Below, one piece after another: positions 55,300-64,000 of a DNA stretch of 64,000 nucleotides. The position numbers and the translations under genes are program-made. Below the pieces are notes generated by a model. The model was not told the origin of the DNA. It did not search any database and was given only the letters and a program-made list of their open reading frames with translations. Position 1 is the stretch's first letter. Every line of letters starts with the position of its first letter. The stretch comes from Pectobacterium actinidiae (GTDB lineage: Bacteria; Pseudomonadota; Gammaproteobacteria; Enterobacterales; Enterobacteriaceae), in the NCBI RefSeq assembly GCF_000803315.1, contig NZ_JRMH01000002.1, forward strand, positions 372,001 through 436,000. Direction: 5' to 3'.

Positions 55300-56955
55300 T
55301 TATTGCGGATAAGGTACCCAGTCTCCGCCGTTCAGGCGAATGTATGGTTTTCCCTGATATTGCATCACGATAGCGTTCTCATTTTCCGAGATCGCTTCCG
55401 TTTGCGGCAGTGCGTTCGTCAGCGTTTGCCAGTCGACAGCAGGCGCGGTGAACACTTTGCCGTCGACCAGTCGAGCCACCAGTTCTGAAATCGCCAGATA
55501 GCTGCTCGGAGACGTAATCTCCAGCGCGTCACCCTGATGCGGCGCCTGTAGGCCAAACAGTTTCACACCGACAGGAATATGCGTGATGCTCGGGCTAGGA
55601 ATATCGCGCAGCCCGGACATTTGCATTTTATCCCCAGCCAGCGCCGCGCCGTGCTCCGGCACCACAATGACCATGACTTTACGGCCGGATTTTTGCAACT
55701 CGTCAAAAAACGCATCCAGTTGGTCAAACAGAGTTTTCGCGCGTGGTGCATAGTCTGCCGACTGATTGCTTCCCACAAAACGGTTACCGTCATGGAGCGG
55801 AATCAGGTTAAAGAAGGTCGCGTTACGCGTCGTCGTCGCTTTACCCCGTTCGCCCAACCAGCGATTTAACAGCTCCAGATCGTTATAAATTGGCTCGCCG
55901 TCGAACGACGTAATCTGGTGACTGATGCCCTCCTGCGACAGCATCGGGATCTGAATATCTCCCTCTTCACGCACCTCACGCAGGTAGTTCCCAAAGACGC
56001 CGGAATGGTCGAGCATCAGTTGCTCTTCAAAGCCCAGCTTCACCAGATTACTGAACAGGTAACATTGCTGGTTCACTGGCTGATACAAATCGGTGTGGGA
56101 CTGCTGGCCGCAGCTTGCGCGCAGCAAGCGAATGGATGCAGGCCCGCTATACGCAGTGGCAGAGTTAAACTCACGGAACAGGATATCGAACTTCTTCCAC
56201 AGCGGATGGTTTTCCAACTGCACCGCTTCCAGATCCGACCACGACAGCGAACAGATATTGATAATCAGCAGGTCAAAAGGCTGTGCATCCTGCGGTAACG
56301 CGGTAGGGAACGTCGTGGTTCGCGCTTTTTCTCGCGTATAAAACTGGTTCAGATAAGCCGTCAGGTTCGCGTTCGTTGGGGGTAATGTCGCTTCGGGCAA
56401 CGCGGCATCTCCCCCCGCTGGAGACGCTGCTGCGGAGGAAGCCGTCGATGCCGCAGGCATCAGCGACACAGCAGGCCCCGCCAGATTGACGATGTTTAAC
56501 CACGCCAGCGCCGCCACAGTAAACACCGTAATACGAATCCACTGCGCGAAGAACAGATAGGCCACGATAATGACCGCCGCCGCACCGACCATTTGCCAGT
56601 TAATAAAGCGATTGAACAGCTCCAACAAGTAGCCTGTGCTAAAGCCGGCAACCTGCGATCCCTGACTGAGGATACTGTTGATGCCGGGCAGCCAGGTATC
56701 GTGGTAAAAAAGCCCGATACCGAGCGGAATCGCAATAATATGCCGCCAGCGGTGCAGTGTAACGTTGGGGATCGGGAACAGCAAAAACGCCAGAAAGACC
56801 AGATTAAGCAGCGGGTGAAAATTCAGGTAGCCAAACCACAACAGGGCAAATTTCAGCAAGAAATACACATTCCAGGCACCGAGCCCACGCCAGTAGCGCC
56901 AGATATTCTGCTGTTGTTGCGTATGCGGTTGCTGCTTACGTGATTTGTCGTCCAT
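55300..56955 (-). CDS. bcsG: Cellulose phosphoethanolamine transferase BcsG
   Basis: 551 residues from the ATG at 56955, one base after the bcsF stop; longer starts lie inside bcsF. N-terminal four to five membrane helices, then a periplasmic alkaline-phosphatase-like domain. Key residues by alignment to E. coli BcsG spacing: Cys235 in NICSLSW, nucleophile Ser270 in ATAYSGPAS (35 residues on, as in E. coli), zinc ligands Glu434-His435 in VVPEHGAA. It adds phosphoethanolamine to nascent cellulose. Last gene of bcsE-F-G. Confidence 0.96.
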   Translation of the reverse strand: MDDKSRKQQPHTQQQQNIWRYWRGLGAWNVYFLLKFALLWFGYLNFHPLLNLVFLAFLLFPIPNVTLHRWRHIIAIPLGIGLFYHDTWLPGINSILSQGSQVAGFSTGYLLELFNRFINWQMVGAAAVIIVAYLFFAQWIRITVFTVAALAWLNIVNLAGPAVSLMPAASTASSAAASPAGGDAALPEATLPPTNANLTAYLNQFYTREKARTTTFPTALPQDAQPFDLLIINICSLSWSDLEAVQLENHPLWKKFDILFREFNSATAYSGPASIRLLRASCGQQSHTDLYQPVNQQCYLFSNLVKLGFEEQLMLDHSGVFGNYLREVREEGDIQIPMLSQEGISHQITSFDGEPIYNDLELLNRWLGERGKATTTRNATFFNLIPLHDGNRFVGSNQSADYAPRAKTLFDQLDAFFDELQKSGRKVMVIVVPEHGAALAGDKMQMSGLRDIPSPSITHIPVGVKLFGLQAPHQGDALEITSPSSYLAISELVARLVDGKVFTAPAVDWQTLTNALPQTEAISENENAIVMQYQGKPYIRLNGGDWVPYPQ

Positions 56956-56956
56956 T

Positions 56957-57178
56957 TTATTTTTTAGTCTCTGCTGAAGTCGGCTGGGTTGAGACCGTCT
57001 TTGTTGAAGAAGCACTGCGTATCCAGACACTCGCAGGCTTCAGGTAGCGCGGCGACAATAGCCTGTTTTTCCAGTACTGAAGCCAGTGGGGAATCACACG
57101 GTGCGCCAGATAACCAAGCGTAAAGAAGATGACTGCGCTTAATAACACCAGTTGAACGATATCAATCAGGTTCATCAC
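56957..57178 (-). CDS. bcsF: Cellulose biosynthesis membrane protein BcsF
   Basis: 73 residues: one membrane helix (IVQLVLLSAVIFFTLGYLA) then a basic cytoplasmic tail with SPRYLKPASVW, matching BcsF (PRYVKPAG in E. coli). It recruits BcsE to the membrane beside BcsG. Overlaps bcsE by four bases and abuts bcsG. Confidence 0.93.
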   Translation of the reverse strand: MMNLIDIVQLVLLSAVIFFTLGYLAHRVIPHWLQYWKNRLLSPRYLKPASVWIRSASSTKTVSTQPTSAETKK

Positions 57179-58764
57179 GACGTTTCTCCCGGTGCACGAG
57201 CCAGTAAATCGGGTTCTAGTAAATTAATAGCAATAGGTTCACGTCGTGGCGTCTGGCTACGCGGTGTCCGCTCGGCCTGCTGCAAGTGGACATAATCGTT
57301 AATCTGCTGCTCTTGCTCCAGCGTATCGTCCTTCATCATCGATTTAACTTCTGCCAGAATCTGTAGGTCTTGTGACCAGACAATCCGATTGCTAAACGCT
57401 TCATCCACCGGCAGACGGAAAATAGATTTCAGCGCGATATCGAGCTCATTCAGACGGCAGTTGGACAGGAACAAAAACAGGCGCCCCTGTGCGATCGTGA
57501 CGACATCACCAAAGCGTCGCAGCGTGCACAGCGTCAACGCCTGCGCCGCCCGCACGCCCGGCACCGGGCGCAATGCGACCAGCACGCCCTTGCTGCCTTC
57601 TGGCATCAGCGTGCTATCAATCAACATCTGCACAGACTGCCGAAATGTCTCAGGAGGCTGGTAGCCCTTAATCTGCAACGGCCGCATGGTAGTCAGCAAG
57701 ACGTCGACATCGACAGGAACATGCTTGGTAAAGCGCTGCCCCTGCACGCTTTCAACCCGCGTCAGGAAACGGGATAGCGGTTCTGAATGCGAGACAATAA
57801 TATTCGCGCCACAGGCCAATAGCAGACGCTCGTCGCTGGCGCGCAGACAAGGCTTCATTTCTCGCACCACAATCTTCAGTAGTTCACCGCGCTGCCGACG
57901 CAGGCTATGAACCTGTTTGACCAGCGTATCTACCTGACTGGTTTGATTGAGCGCAAAAACGAGGGTAGCCGCATGCGTCAGCATACCGGTTTGTACCAAA
58001 ATGGCGTTATCGTCCAGTAGCTGCCAGTTTTCTGACAGCGCAGGGGCACCTTCCATCACGCTCTTTTCCATCAGGAACAGTCCATCATCATCCAGAGACG
58101 GCGTGAGGATGGGCTCCTCTTCCTTCAGCATGTGCCACCCGTCACTGTCGGATTGCAGCATCTGCACCCTATTCGCCCGCACGCCTCTTTCCGTTGCCCA
58201 CCATGACACCAGATACTGCGCGCGATCCTGTTGCCATTGCAGGCTAGCCAAACCGTAGAGCCCACGATGTTGAGAAATCAGCATATTCCTCAAGCGGGTT
58301 ACGCCGCTGCTGTGGCTGATAACGACCAGCGTACACTGGCGTTGATGCAGCCATACCGCCGTGTCATCCACCCAACGCTGGAGCCTTTCCGGCGAAATAT
58401 CCCGCCATAGGCTGGCCGGGGCATAAAGCACCAACAGACGGTTTTTGGGGCGCAATGCACGCATTAAATCATCGGTTAAATTCAGCAATGCGGCTTTATT
58501 TTCCGGCAATACGTAGCAAGACAATTGCTTTGTTTTGGCAGTATTACTTTCTGTCGTAAACAATGCCGTCAGAAGAGGATCAGATCTTTCCCCACAGCCT
58601 ATTAACGCCACTCTCGCGTCGTTATTTTGGCTGTGCATGATTTGTTGGCAAAATAATGTGGCATCAACCTGTCGGTCAATATTCACCCAATAAAAGCCAG
58701 CCTGCTGGAGCGTATCCAACTCACCCCATAAGTGATGAATACCTAATGAAAAGTTCTGCTTCAT
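57175..58764 (-). CDS. bcsE: Cyclic-di-GMP-binding cellulose regulator BcsE
   Basis: 529 residues, usual length. The C-terminal GIL domain carries the c-di-GMP motif RxGD as RFGD at residues 417-420, essentially the E. coli position. N-terminal part is a degenerate P-loop-like module. It binds c-di-GMP and BcsF/BcsRQ and boosts cellulose output. First gene of the minus-strand unit, divergent from bcsR. Confidence 0.95.
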   Translation of the reverse strand: MKQNFSLGIHHLWGELDTLQQAGFYWVNIDRQVDATLFCQQIMHSQNNDARVALIGCGERSDPLLTALFTTESNTAKTKQLSCYVLPENKAALLNLTDDLMRALRPKNRLLVLYAPASLWRDISPERLQRWVDDTAVWLHQRQCTLVVISHSSGVTRLRNMLISQHRGLYGLASLQWQQDRAQYLVSWWATERGVRANRVQMLQSDSDGWHMLKEEEPILTPSLDDDGLFLMEKSVMEGAPALSENWQLLDDNAILVQTGMLTHAATLVFALNQTSQVDTLVKQVHSLRRQRGELLKIVVREMKPCLRASDERLLLACGANIIVSHSEPLSRFLTRVESVQGQRFTKHVPVDVDVLLTTMRPLQIKGYQPPETFRQSVQMLIDSTLMPEGSKGVLVALRPVPGVRAAQALTLCTLRRFGDVVTIAQGRLFLFLSNCRLNELDIALKSIFRLPVDEAFSNRIVWSQDLQILAEVKSMMKDDTLEQEQQINDYVHLQQAERTPRSQTPRREPIAINLLEPDLLARAPGETS

Positions 58765-58908
58765 AGACTGATTTCTTTTCCGTTAATGGCGGCATTCCAC
58801 CTTAAATATACAGTCAAAATAAACTCTAGCAGCCCCTTACGGGATCACAACTGTCCGCTATGAATTATTCCTCTCCTTTGATAAATCACCTCATTACTAT
58901 TTTTGGCT

Positions 58909-58929
58909 ATTCACATTGCAATAGTGAAT
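58909..58929. promoter_or_regulatory. Short inverted repeat between bcsE and bcsR
   Basis: ATTCAC, nine-base spacer, GTGAAT, in the 296-base divergent region. Next to it GCAATAGTGAATTCATTGC is partly palindromic. It could be an operator for a bcs regulator; weak evidence. Confidence 0.35.
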
Positions 58930-59060
58930 TCATTGCTATAGTTAATTAGCACACCTGAGTACATATAAAAGACAGCAAAGGCGTAAACCTTCATCTGCCA
59001 TTCAGATGTTTCCCTTTATCGATGTCAATGATACTGGATAGCCTATTTCAGAGGCATGGA

Positions 59061-59270
59061 ATGAATAACGAACCGAATCGTATAAATGCCAGCGCACGCA
59101 CCGATTTAACGGAGGATGCAAGAACTGATGATGACCTACGGGTTCTCAGCCAGGCTTTCTCTTTACCTGAAATAAACTATATCGATATCGCCCGCCAAGC
59201 GCGTCTGAGCCAAATGATGGCTCGCTGGCCGCTACTGGATGAATTAAAAGAACCAGCCGGGAGCGACTGA
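59061..59270 (+). CDS. bcsR: Cellulose biosynthesis protein BcsR
   Basis: 69 residues from the ATG at 59061 with AGAGG seven bases upstream; a start 13 codons earlier adds an unsupported extension. Ends in LSQAFSLPEINYIDIARQ and RWPLLDEL, the BcsR core (ALKQAFSLPDIDYADI, RWPLLAEF in E. coli). It forms the BcsR2Q2 complex that supports BcsA. Two bases before bcsQ. Confidence 0.92.
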   Translation: MNNEPNRINASARTDLTEDARTDDDLRVLSQAFSLPEINYIDIARQARLSQMMARWPLLDELKEPAGSD

Positions 59271-59272
59271 CG

Positions 59273-60010
59273 ATGCCTGTTATTGCATTGCAGGGAATTC
59301 GCGGAGGCGTAGGCACCACTTCGATCGCCGCCGCACTGGGATGGGCTTTCCAACAGTTGGGCGAGTCCGTACTGGTGATTGATTTCTCGCCGGACAATTT
59401 ACTGCGCATTAACTTTACTATGCCGTTTGAACAACGCCGCGGCTGGGCGCGGGCGGAAGCCGACGGTGCGCCGTGGCAAACCGGTGCCATGCGGTATCTC
59501 CCCGGACTGGATTTTCTGCCGTTTGGTCGCCTGAATGCGCAGGAAGTCGCGACGCTTCAACAACATTACCAGCAGCGCCCCGCGACCTGGCAAAACAATC
59601 TCGCGCAGCTCAACGCGGCGGGTCGTCATCGCTGGATACTGATCGATGTACCGGCGGACAACAGCCCGCTCACGCGGCAGGCGTTAGCCACCGCGAATAC
59701 CGTGTTTCAGGTGGTTGTGGCAGATGCCAATTGCCATTCACGCTTACATCAGCAGGCGTTGCCACGTCAGTGCCATTTTCTGGTTAATCAATTTTCTACG
59801 CTCAGCACACTCCAGCAGGATTTACACCAGCTCTGGCTGCACACGCTGTCACACCTGCTGCCGCTGGTAGTACACCGTGACGAAGCCTTGGCAGAATCGC
59901 TGATGCTGAAACAACCGCTGGGCGAATGCCGCCCGGACAGTGTGGCAGCGGAAGAGATCATGACGCTGGCAAACTGGTGCCTGATTCACGTTAAGGAAAG
60001 TGGCGTATGA
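59273..60010 (+). CDS. bcsQ: Cellulose biosynthesis ATPase BcsQ (MinD-like)
   Basis: 245 residues. Deviant P-loop GIRGGVGTTSIAAALG at the N-terminus (Arg where ParA has Lys, as in other BcsQ), switch region VIDFSPDNLLR, and WILIDVPADN. It helps localise and activate cellulose synthase at the pole. Overlaps bcsA by four bases. No frameshift or stop such as the one that inactivates bcsQ in E. coli K-12. Confidence 0.95.
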   Translation: MPVIALQGIRGGVGTTSIAAALGWAFQQLGESVLVIDFSPDNLLRINFTMPFEQRRGWARAEADGAPWQTGAMRYLPGLDFLPFGRLNAQEVATLQQHYQQRPATWQNNLAQLNAAGRHRWILIDVPADNSPLTRQALATANTVFQVVVADANCHSRLHQQALPRQCHFLVNQFSTLSTLQQDLHQLWLHTLSHLLPLVVHRDEALAESLMLKQPLGECRPDSVAAEEIMTLANWCLIHVKESGV

Positions 60011-62706
60011 GTAGAATCCTGCGCATATTCCTCGTTCCGCCCGCCAGACAGGCGATACAGCAGCGCTACCGCAGCTATCGCCAGCAGGGTGCCTCCGCCT
60101 TGGCGGCATTTCTCGCCACGCTGTTTGCGATACTCGGCTGGATCTTCCTGCGGCTGGAGTCTGAGGGCTGGCAACAGATTCGCGCGCAGCGAACCTACTG
60201 GTTCCCACACATTTCGCCTCAACGCCCGCGCCCGGCCGATATTCTTCGCTATCTGACGCAGGGTATTTGGCTGCTAACCATCAAAAACGGCCAGTTGCCG
60301 ACATCCCGCCGCAATGTCTTCTCCGCGCTACCGCGCTGGCGGCAACGCTACATGAACGCGCTGCAAGGGCTGTTTACCCGCTTTAGCCACGCCAATACTG
60401 ACGATCGCGATGACAGTGAGTCTAGTCCTGCCAAGATGAGCCGCCTCCAGACGCTGGTGACGGTAGCGCTGAGCCTGCTGTGCGCAGCGCTGGCGTTGCT
60501 GTGCATCACGCAGCCGTTTGATTTGCTGTCTCAGTTTATTTTTATGACCCTGCTGTGGGGGATCGCCATGCTCGTTCGCAACATGCCGGGACGCATGCCG
60601 ACGCTCATGATGATTGCCCTTTCTTTCACTGTCTCCTGCCGTTATCTGTGGTGGCGCTATACCGAAACGCTGAACTGGGACGATCCGCTGAGCCTGATCT
60701 GTGGCCTGCTGTTGCTGGCGGCGGAAACCTATGCCTGGGTCGTATTGGTTCTTGGCTATTTCCAGACGATCTGGCCGTTGAACCGCCACCCGGTTTCACT
60801 GCCGGAAGACAGCAAAACCTGGCCGACCGTCGATCTCATGATCCCAACCTACAATGAACCACTGAGCGTTGTGAAACCGACGGTGTATGCCGCGCTGGGC
60901 ATCGACTGGCCTAAAGATAAGCTCAACATCTATATTCTGGATGACGGCGGGCGCGCCGAATTTAAAGCCTTCGCAAAAGAAGTCGGCGTCCATTACATCG
61001 CCCGCGTCACGCACGAACATGCCAAAGCCGGGAACATCAACAACGCCCTGAAACAGGCGCAAGGCGAGTTCGTCGCCATTTTTGACTGCGACCACGTCCC
61101 TACCCGTTCCTTCCTGCAATTAACTATGGGCTGGTTCTTCAAAGACAAAAAGCTGGCGATGCTACAAACGCCGCACCATTTCTTCTCGCCCGACCCGTTC
61201 GAACGCAATCTGGGGCGCTTCCGCCGCACCCCCAATGAAGGCACGCTGTTTTATGGTCTGGTTCAGGACGGCAACGACATGTGGGACGCCACGTTCTTCT
61301 GCGGTTCCTGCGCCATCCTGCGACGTAAACCACTGGATGAGATCGGCGGCATTGCGGTCGAAACGGTAACGGAGGATGCCCACACCTCGCTGCGCCTGCA
61401 TCGTCGTGGTTACAGCTCGGCATATATCCGCATTCCGCAGGCCGCAGGATTAGCGACAGAGAGCCTCTCAGCCCACATTGGGCAGCGTATTCGCTGGGCG
61501 CGCGGGATGGTGCAAATCTTCCGGTTGGATAATCCCCTGTTCGGCAAAGGGCTGAAGCTCGGGCAGCGACTGTGTTATGCCAATGCCATGATGCACTTTC
61601 TGTCTGGTATTCCCCGACTGATCTTCCTGACCGCGCCGCTGGCCTTTCTGCTGCTACACGCCTATATCATTTTCGCCCCAGCGCTGGCCATCGCGCTCTA
61701 CGTGTTGCCGCATATGGTGCACGCTAGCCTGACCAACTCACGCATTCAGGGTCGCTACCGTCACTCTTTCTGGAGTGAGATTTATGAAACTGTGCTGGCG
61801 TGGTACATCGCTCGACCCACCACCGTAGCGCTGTTTAACCCCCACAAAGGCAAATTCAACGTGACGGCCAAAGGTGGGCTGGTTGAAGAACAGCATGTCG
61901 ACTGGGTCATTACGCGGCCTTACCTGGTGCTGGTGCTGCTGAACATCGCCGGAGTGGTATATGCAGGCTGGCGACTGATTTACGGGCCGCCGGAAGAGAT
62001 CATGACGGTGCTCATCAGCCTGCTCTGGGTCATGTACAACATGACCATTTTAGGCGGAGCCGTCGCGGTTGCCGTAGAAGCGAAGCAGGTGCGTCAGGCA
62101 CACCGGGTGGAAATGTCGATGTCCGCCGCGATTCTGCGCCCCGACGGTCATCTGTTCCCCTGCGTGCTGCGTGACTATTCCGATGGCGGTGTCGGCGTTG
62201 AAGCGCGTGAATCTGGCATTGTTCAGGTCGGGGACAGCGTCTCGCTGTTGTTAAAACGCGGCCAGCAGGAATACGCCTTCCCGTTCAGCGTCACCCGCGC
62301 GTTCGACAACAAAATTGGCCTGCGCATGACCAACCTGACCATTCGCCAGCATATTGATTTCATTCAATGTACGTTTGCCCGCGCCGACACCTGGGCGCTC
62401 TGGCAAGACAGCTTCCCGCAGGATAAACCGGTCGAAAGTCTGGTTGATGTGCTGGCTCTCGGCTTTCGCGGCTACTTACGTCTGGCCGATTACGCGCCGC
62501 CCGTCATACGCAACATTATTCTGGCCTTCCTCAACATCGTGGTGTGGGTTGTGTCATTCATCCCGCGCTATGTGGGGAAACGCACCCTAACAGGCCAGTC
62601 AGGCGCTGCGCTGCCGGAAAACATCAGACATCAGGGCAAGACACCGTCTGCCCATGAAACGCGATTTGCACAAGAGAACCTGTTTACAGAAAAGACAGTG
62701 GCTTAA
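60007..62706 (+). CDS. bcsA: Cellulose synthase catalytic subunit BcsA
   Basis: 899 residues, GT2 processive glycosyltransferase in eight or so membrane helices. UDP-glucose site Asp (LDDGG, Asp312), DxD as DCDH (Asp360), catalytic TEDAH near 458, and QRIRW at 493-497 that holds the acceptor. C-terminal PilZ domain: RQAHR (RxxxR) at 696-700 and DYSDGG (DxSxxG), which bind c-di-GMP and open the gate. It forms beta-1,4-glucan and passes it across the inner membrane to BcsB. Confidence 0.97.
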   Translation: MSRILRIFLVPPARQAIQQRYRSYRQQGASALAAFLATLFAILGWIFLRLESEGWQQIRAQRTYWFPHISPQRPRPADILRYLTQGIWLLTIKNGQLPTSRRNVFSALPRWRQRYMNALQGLFTRFSHANTDDRDDSESSPAKMSRLQTLVTVALSLLCAALALLCITQPFDLLSQFIFMTLLWGIAMLVRNMPGRMPTLMMIALSFTVSCRYLWWRYTETLNWDDPLSLICGLLLLAAETYAWVVLVLGYFQTIWPLNRHPVSLPEDSKTWPTVDLMIPTYNEPLSVVKPTVYAALGIDWPKDKLNIYILDDGGRAEFKAFAKEVGVHYIARVTHEHAKAGNINNALKQAQGEFVAIFDCDHVPTRSFLQLTMGWFFKDKKLAMLQTPHHFFSPDPFERNLGRFRRTPNEGTLFYGLVQDGNDMWDATFFCGSCAILRRKPLDEIGGIAVETVTEDAHTSLRLHRRGYSSAYIRIPQAAGLATESLSAHIGQRIRWARGMVQIFRLDNPLFGKGLKLGQRLCYANAMMHFLSGIPRLIFLTAPLAFLLLHAYIIFAPALAIALYVLPHMVHASLTNSRIQGRYRHSFWSEIYETVLAWYIARPTTVALFNPHKGKFNVTAKGGLVEEQHVDWVITRPYLVLVLLNIAGVVYAGWRLIYGPPEEIMTVLISLLWVMYNMTILGGAVAVAVEAKQVRQAHRVEMSMSAAILRPDGHLFPCVLRDYSDGGVGVEARESGIVQVGDSVSLLLKRGQQEYAFPFSVTRAFDNKIGLRMTNLTIRQHIDFIQCTFARADTWALWQDSFPQDKPVESLVDVLALGFRGYLRLADYAPPVIRNIILAFLNIVVWVVSFIPRYVGKRTLTGQSGAALPENIRHQGKTPSAHETRFAQENLFTEKTVA

Positions 62707-62780
62707 TTGCCATTCACAGGCCGTGATCAACGGTCTTTCTCCCGACAACGAGAAAGCCCCTTAACATTGATGATGACACG

Positions 62781-64000
62781 ATGACGAAAAAAATAATCTG
62801 GTTCACCGCATTGGCTTTAGGCGTCAGCTCATTATCTCAGGCTGTCACCACGCCGAACGCACAAACACCCGCCGAAGGGGGCGTGGCCCAGCCGCCTGCC
62901 AATGCTGCCAACGCAACACCCGCGACGACGAGCATGCCTGCGATCCCGCTGGTGCAGCCGCCGGCCAACGCCGCCGTACGCAATGTGGTGATGCCATTTG
63001 CGCAAATTGCGCCTGCGCCGGGCACCTTTGCGCTACGCGGCATTAATCCCGACGGACAGATTGAGTTTGGCGTTCGCAGCGACGAAGTCGTCACACAGGC
63101 TTCACTCGACCTCGAATTTACCCCGTCACCGGCGCTGATCCCCACCGAGTCGCATATCAAGGTTTACCTGAACAATGAGCTCATGGGCGTCACCACGATT
63201 AGCAAAGAGCAGATGGGGAAATCCAACCGCGTGCGCATTCCTATCGATCCGCGCTACATCACGGACTTTAACCGCATGCAGTTGGTGTTCGTCGGCCATT
63301 ATCAGAACATCTGTGAAAACCCGGCCAGCACCAGCCTGTGGCTGGATGTCAGCAAAGCCAGCGCGCTCAATCTGCAATTCCAGAAGCTGACGCTGAAAAA
63401 CGATCTGTCGCCGTTCCCTGCGCCGTTTTTTGACAGCCGCGATACCCGCCCGCTAACGCTACCCATCGTCTTTGCCGGCCAGCCGGATCTGGTGCAGCAG
63501 CGTGCCGCCGCGGTGCTCGCCTCCTGGTTTGGCAGCAAAGCACAATGGCGTGGGCAGTCTTTCCCTGCCCTCTTCAACCAGTTGCCAACGAGTCACGGTA
63601 TTGTGTTCGCCACCAACGATAAGCGGCCGGATTTCCTGCGTGACTCCCCCGCCGTGAACGGACCAACGGTGTCTATCATCAGCCACCCCAACGATCCTCA
63701 CATTAAACTACTGCTGGTGCAGGGGCGTGATGATAATGAACTGCTTACCGCCGTGCAGGGCATCGCACAGGGGAACGCGCTATTCCGTGGGCAAAGCGTC
63801 ACGATCGATAAGGTCGAACAACTCGCCCCACGGCAGCCGTATGATGCACCAAACTGGGTGCGCACCGATCGCCCGATGACCTTCGCCGAACTACAGCAAT
63901 ATAATGAACAGCTGCAAACCGACGGTATCGTGCCTCGACCGATTTCACTGACCATGAACCTGCCGCCTGATCTGTTTATGGTTCGCAGTCAGGGCATCGA
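62781..64000 (+). CDS. bcsB: Cellulose synthase regulatory subunit BcsB, N-terminal part (3' end outside window)
   Basis: Open frame from the ATG at 62781 to the window end, about 406 codons. Signal peptide (core IIWFTALALGVSSL, cut after SQA), then a Pro/Ala linker with repeated PPAN units, and the carbohydrate-binding and flavodoxin-like periplasmic domains (ALRGINPDGQIEFGVRSDE, IKVYLNNELMGV, VGHYQNICENP). BcsB guides the growing cellulose chain through the periplasm and anchors BcsA. 74 bases behind bcsA; it is cut by the window edge, not broken. Confidence 0.95.
   Translation, partial: MTKKIIWFTALALGVSSLSQAVTTPNAQTPAEGGVAQPPANAANATPATTSMPAIPLVQPPANAAVRNVVMPFAQIAPAPGTFALRGINPDGQIEFGVRSDEVVTQASLDLEFTPSPALIPTESHIKVYLNNELMGVTTISKEQMGKSNRVRIPIDPRYITDFNRMQLVFVGHYQNICENPASTSLWLDVSKASALNLQFQKLTLKNDLSPFPAPFFDSRDTRPLTLPIVFAGQPDLVQQRAAAVLASWFGSKAQWRGQSFPALFNQLPTSHGIVFATNDKRPDFLRDSPAVNGPTVSIISHPNDPHIKLLLVQGRDDNELLTAVQGIAQGNALFRGQSVTIDKVEQLAPRQPYDAPNWVRTDRPMTFAELQQYNEQLQTDGIVPRPISLTMNLPPDLFMVRSQGI

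Noticed and set aside
1..64000. tRNA, rRNA, CRISPR array, prophage or insertion-sequence genes
   Set aside because: None seen on either strand; no transposase or integrase frame and no regularly spaced repeat array.

Overview
The window looks like a chromosomal segment of a soft-rot enterobacterium, most likely Pectobacterium. The evidence is gene order and protein identity that follow the Escherichia coli ugp-liv-rpoH-ftsYEX-zntA-dcrB and yhjD-kdgK-yhjJ-dctA-yhjK-bcs neighbourhoods, a near-consensus KdgR box in front of kdgK (KdgR being the pectate-catabolism repressor of soft-rot bacteria), many methyl-accepting chemotaxis proteins, and enterobacterial intergenic repeats. No tRNA, rRNA or CRISPR array was seen.

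Layout. 1-450: 3' end of cpxA. 639-3571: an exported TPR-like protein and a DUF3142 protein in one unit. 3582-5518: trmL, a Gln-rich exported protein and an AEC-type permease. 5726-10710: ugpQ-C-E-A-B on the minus strand, preceded by two Pho boxes. 10850-14900: an accessory, mostly AT-rich island holding a ParDE toxin-antitoxin pair, an orphan TacA antitoxin with a truncated TacT start, and a three-gene cassette made of a Fic-domain protein, a 30-residue peptide gene and a peptidase-less ABC exporter. 14977-21244: L-threonate (four-carbon sugar acid) catabolism, regulator plus ltnD-otnK-otnC-otnI-permease. 21610-25304: two chemoreceptors with C-terminal CheR-docking pentapeptides. 25395-31635: an aminotransferase and livF-G-M-H-K. 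32040-43983: panM, rpoH, ftsX-ftsE-ftsY, rsmD, yhhL, yhhM, a DUF1820 gene, yhhN, zntA, tusA, yhhQ, dcrB. 44201-47632: yhhS-type MFS, yhjD, kdgK. 47729-54964: a tiny glycine-rich lipoprotein, a third chemoreceptor flanked by duplicated intergenic repeats, yhjJ with a destroyed zinc motif, dctA, and a yhjK/hmsP homologue without its EAL domain. 55300-64000: cellulose synthesis, bcsG-F-E divergent from bcsR-Q-A-B (bcsB runs off the end).

How the parts work together. The ugp, liv, ltn and dct systems are uptake and catabolic modules for phosphate esters, branched-chain amino acids, sugar acids and C4-dicarboxylates. kdgK feeds pectin-derived 2-keto-3-deoxygluconate into central metabolism. The bcs genes encode c-di-GMP-controlled cellulose synthesis (RxxxR PilZ motif in BcsA, RxGD motif in BcsE) with the BcsG phosphoethanolamine transferase.

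The most interesting item is the Fic / small peptide / ABC exporter cassette at 12108-14892. It has the architecture of a ribosomal peptide made, possibly nucleotidylated by the Fic enzyme, and exported. The peptide gene (12948-13040) is too short for routine gene calling. Function is inferred from architecture only.
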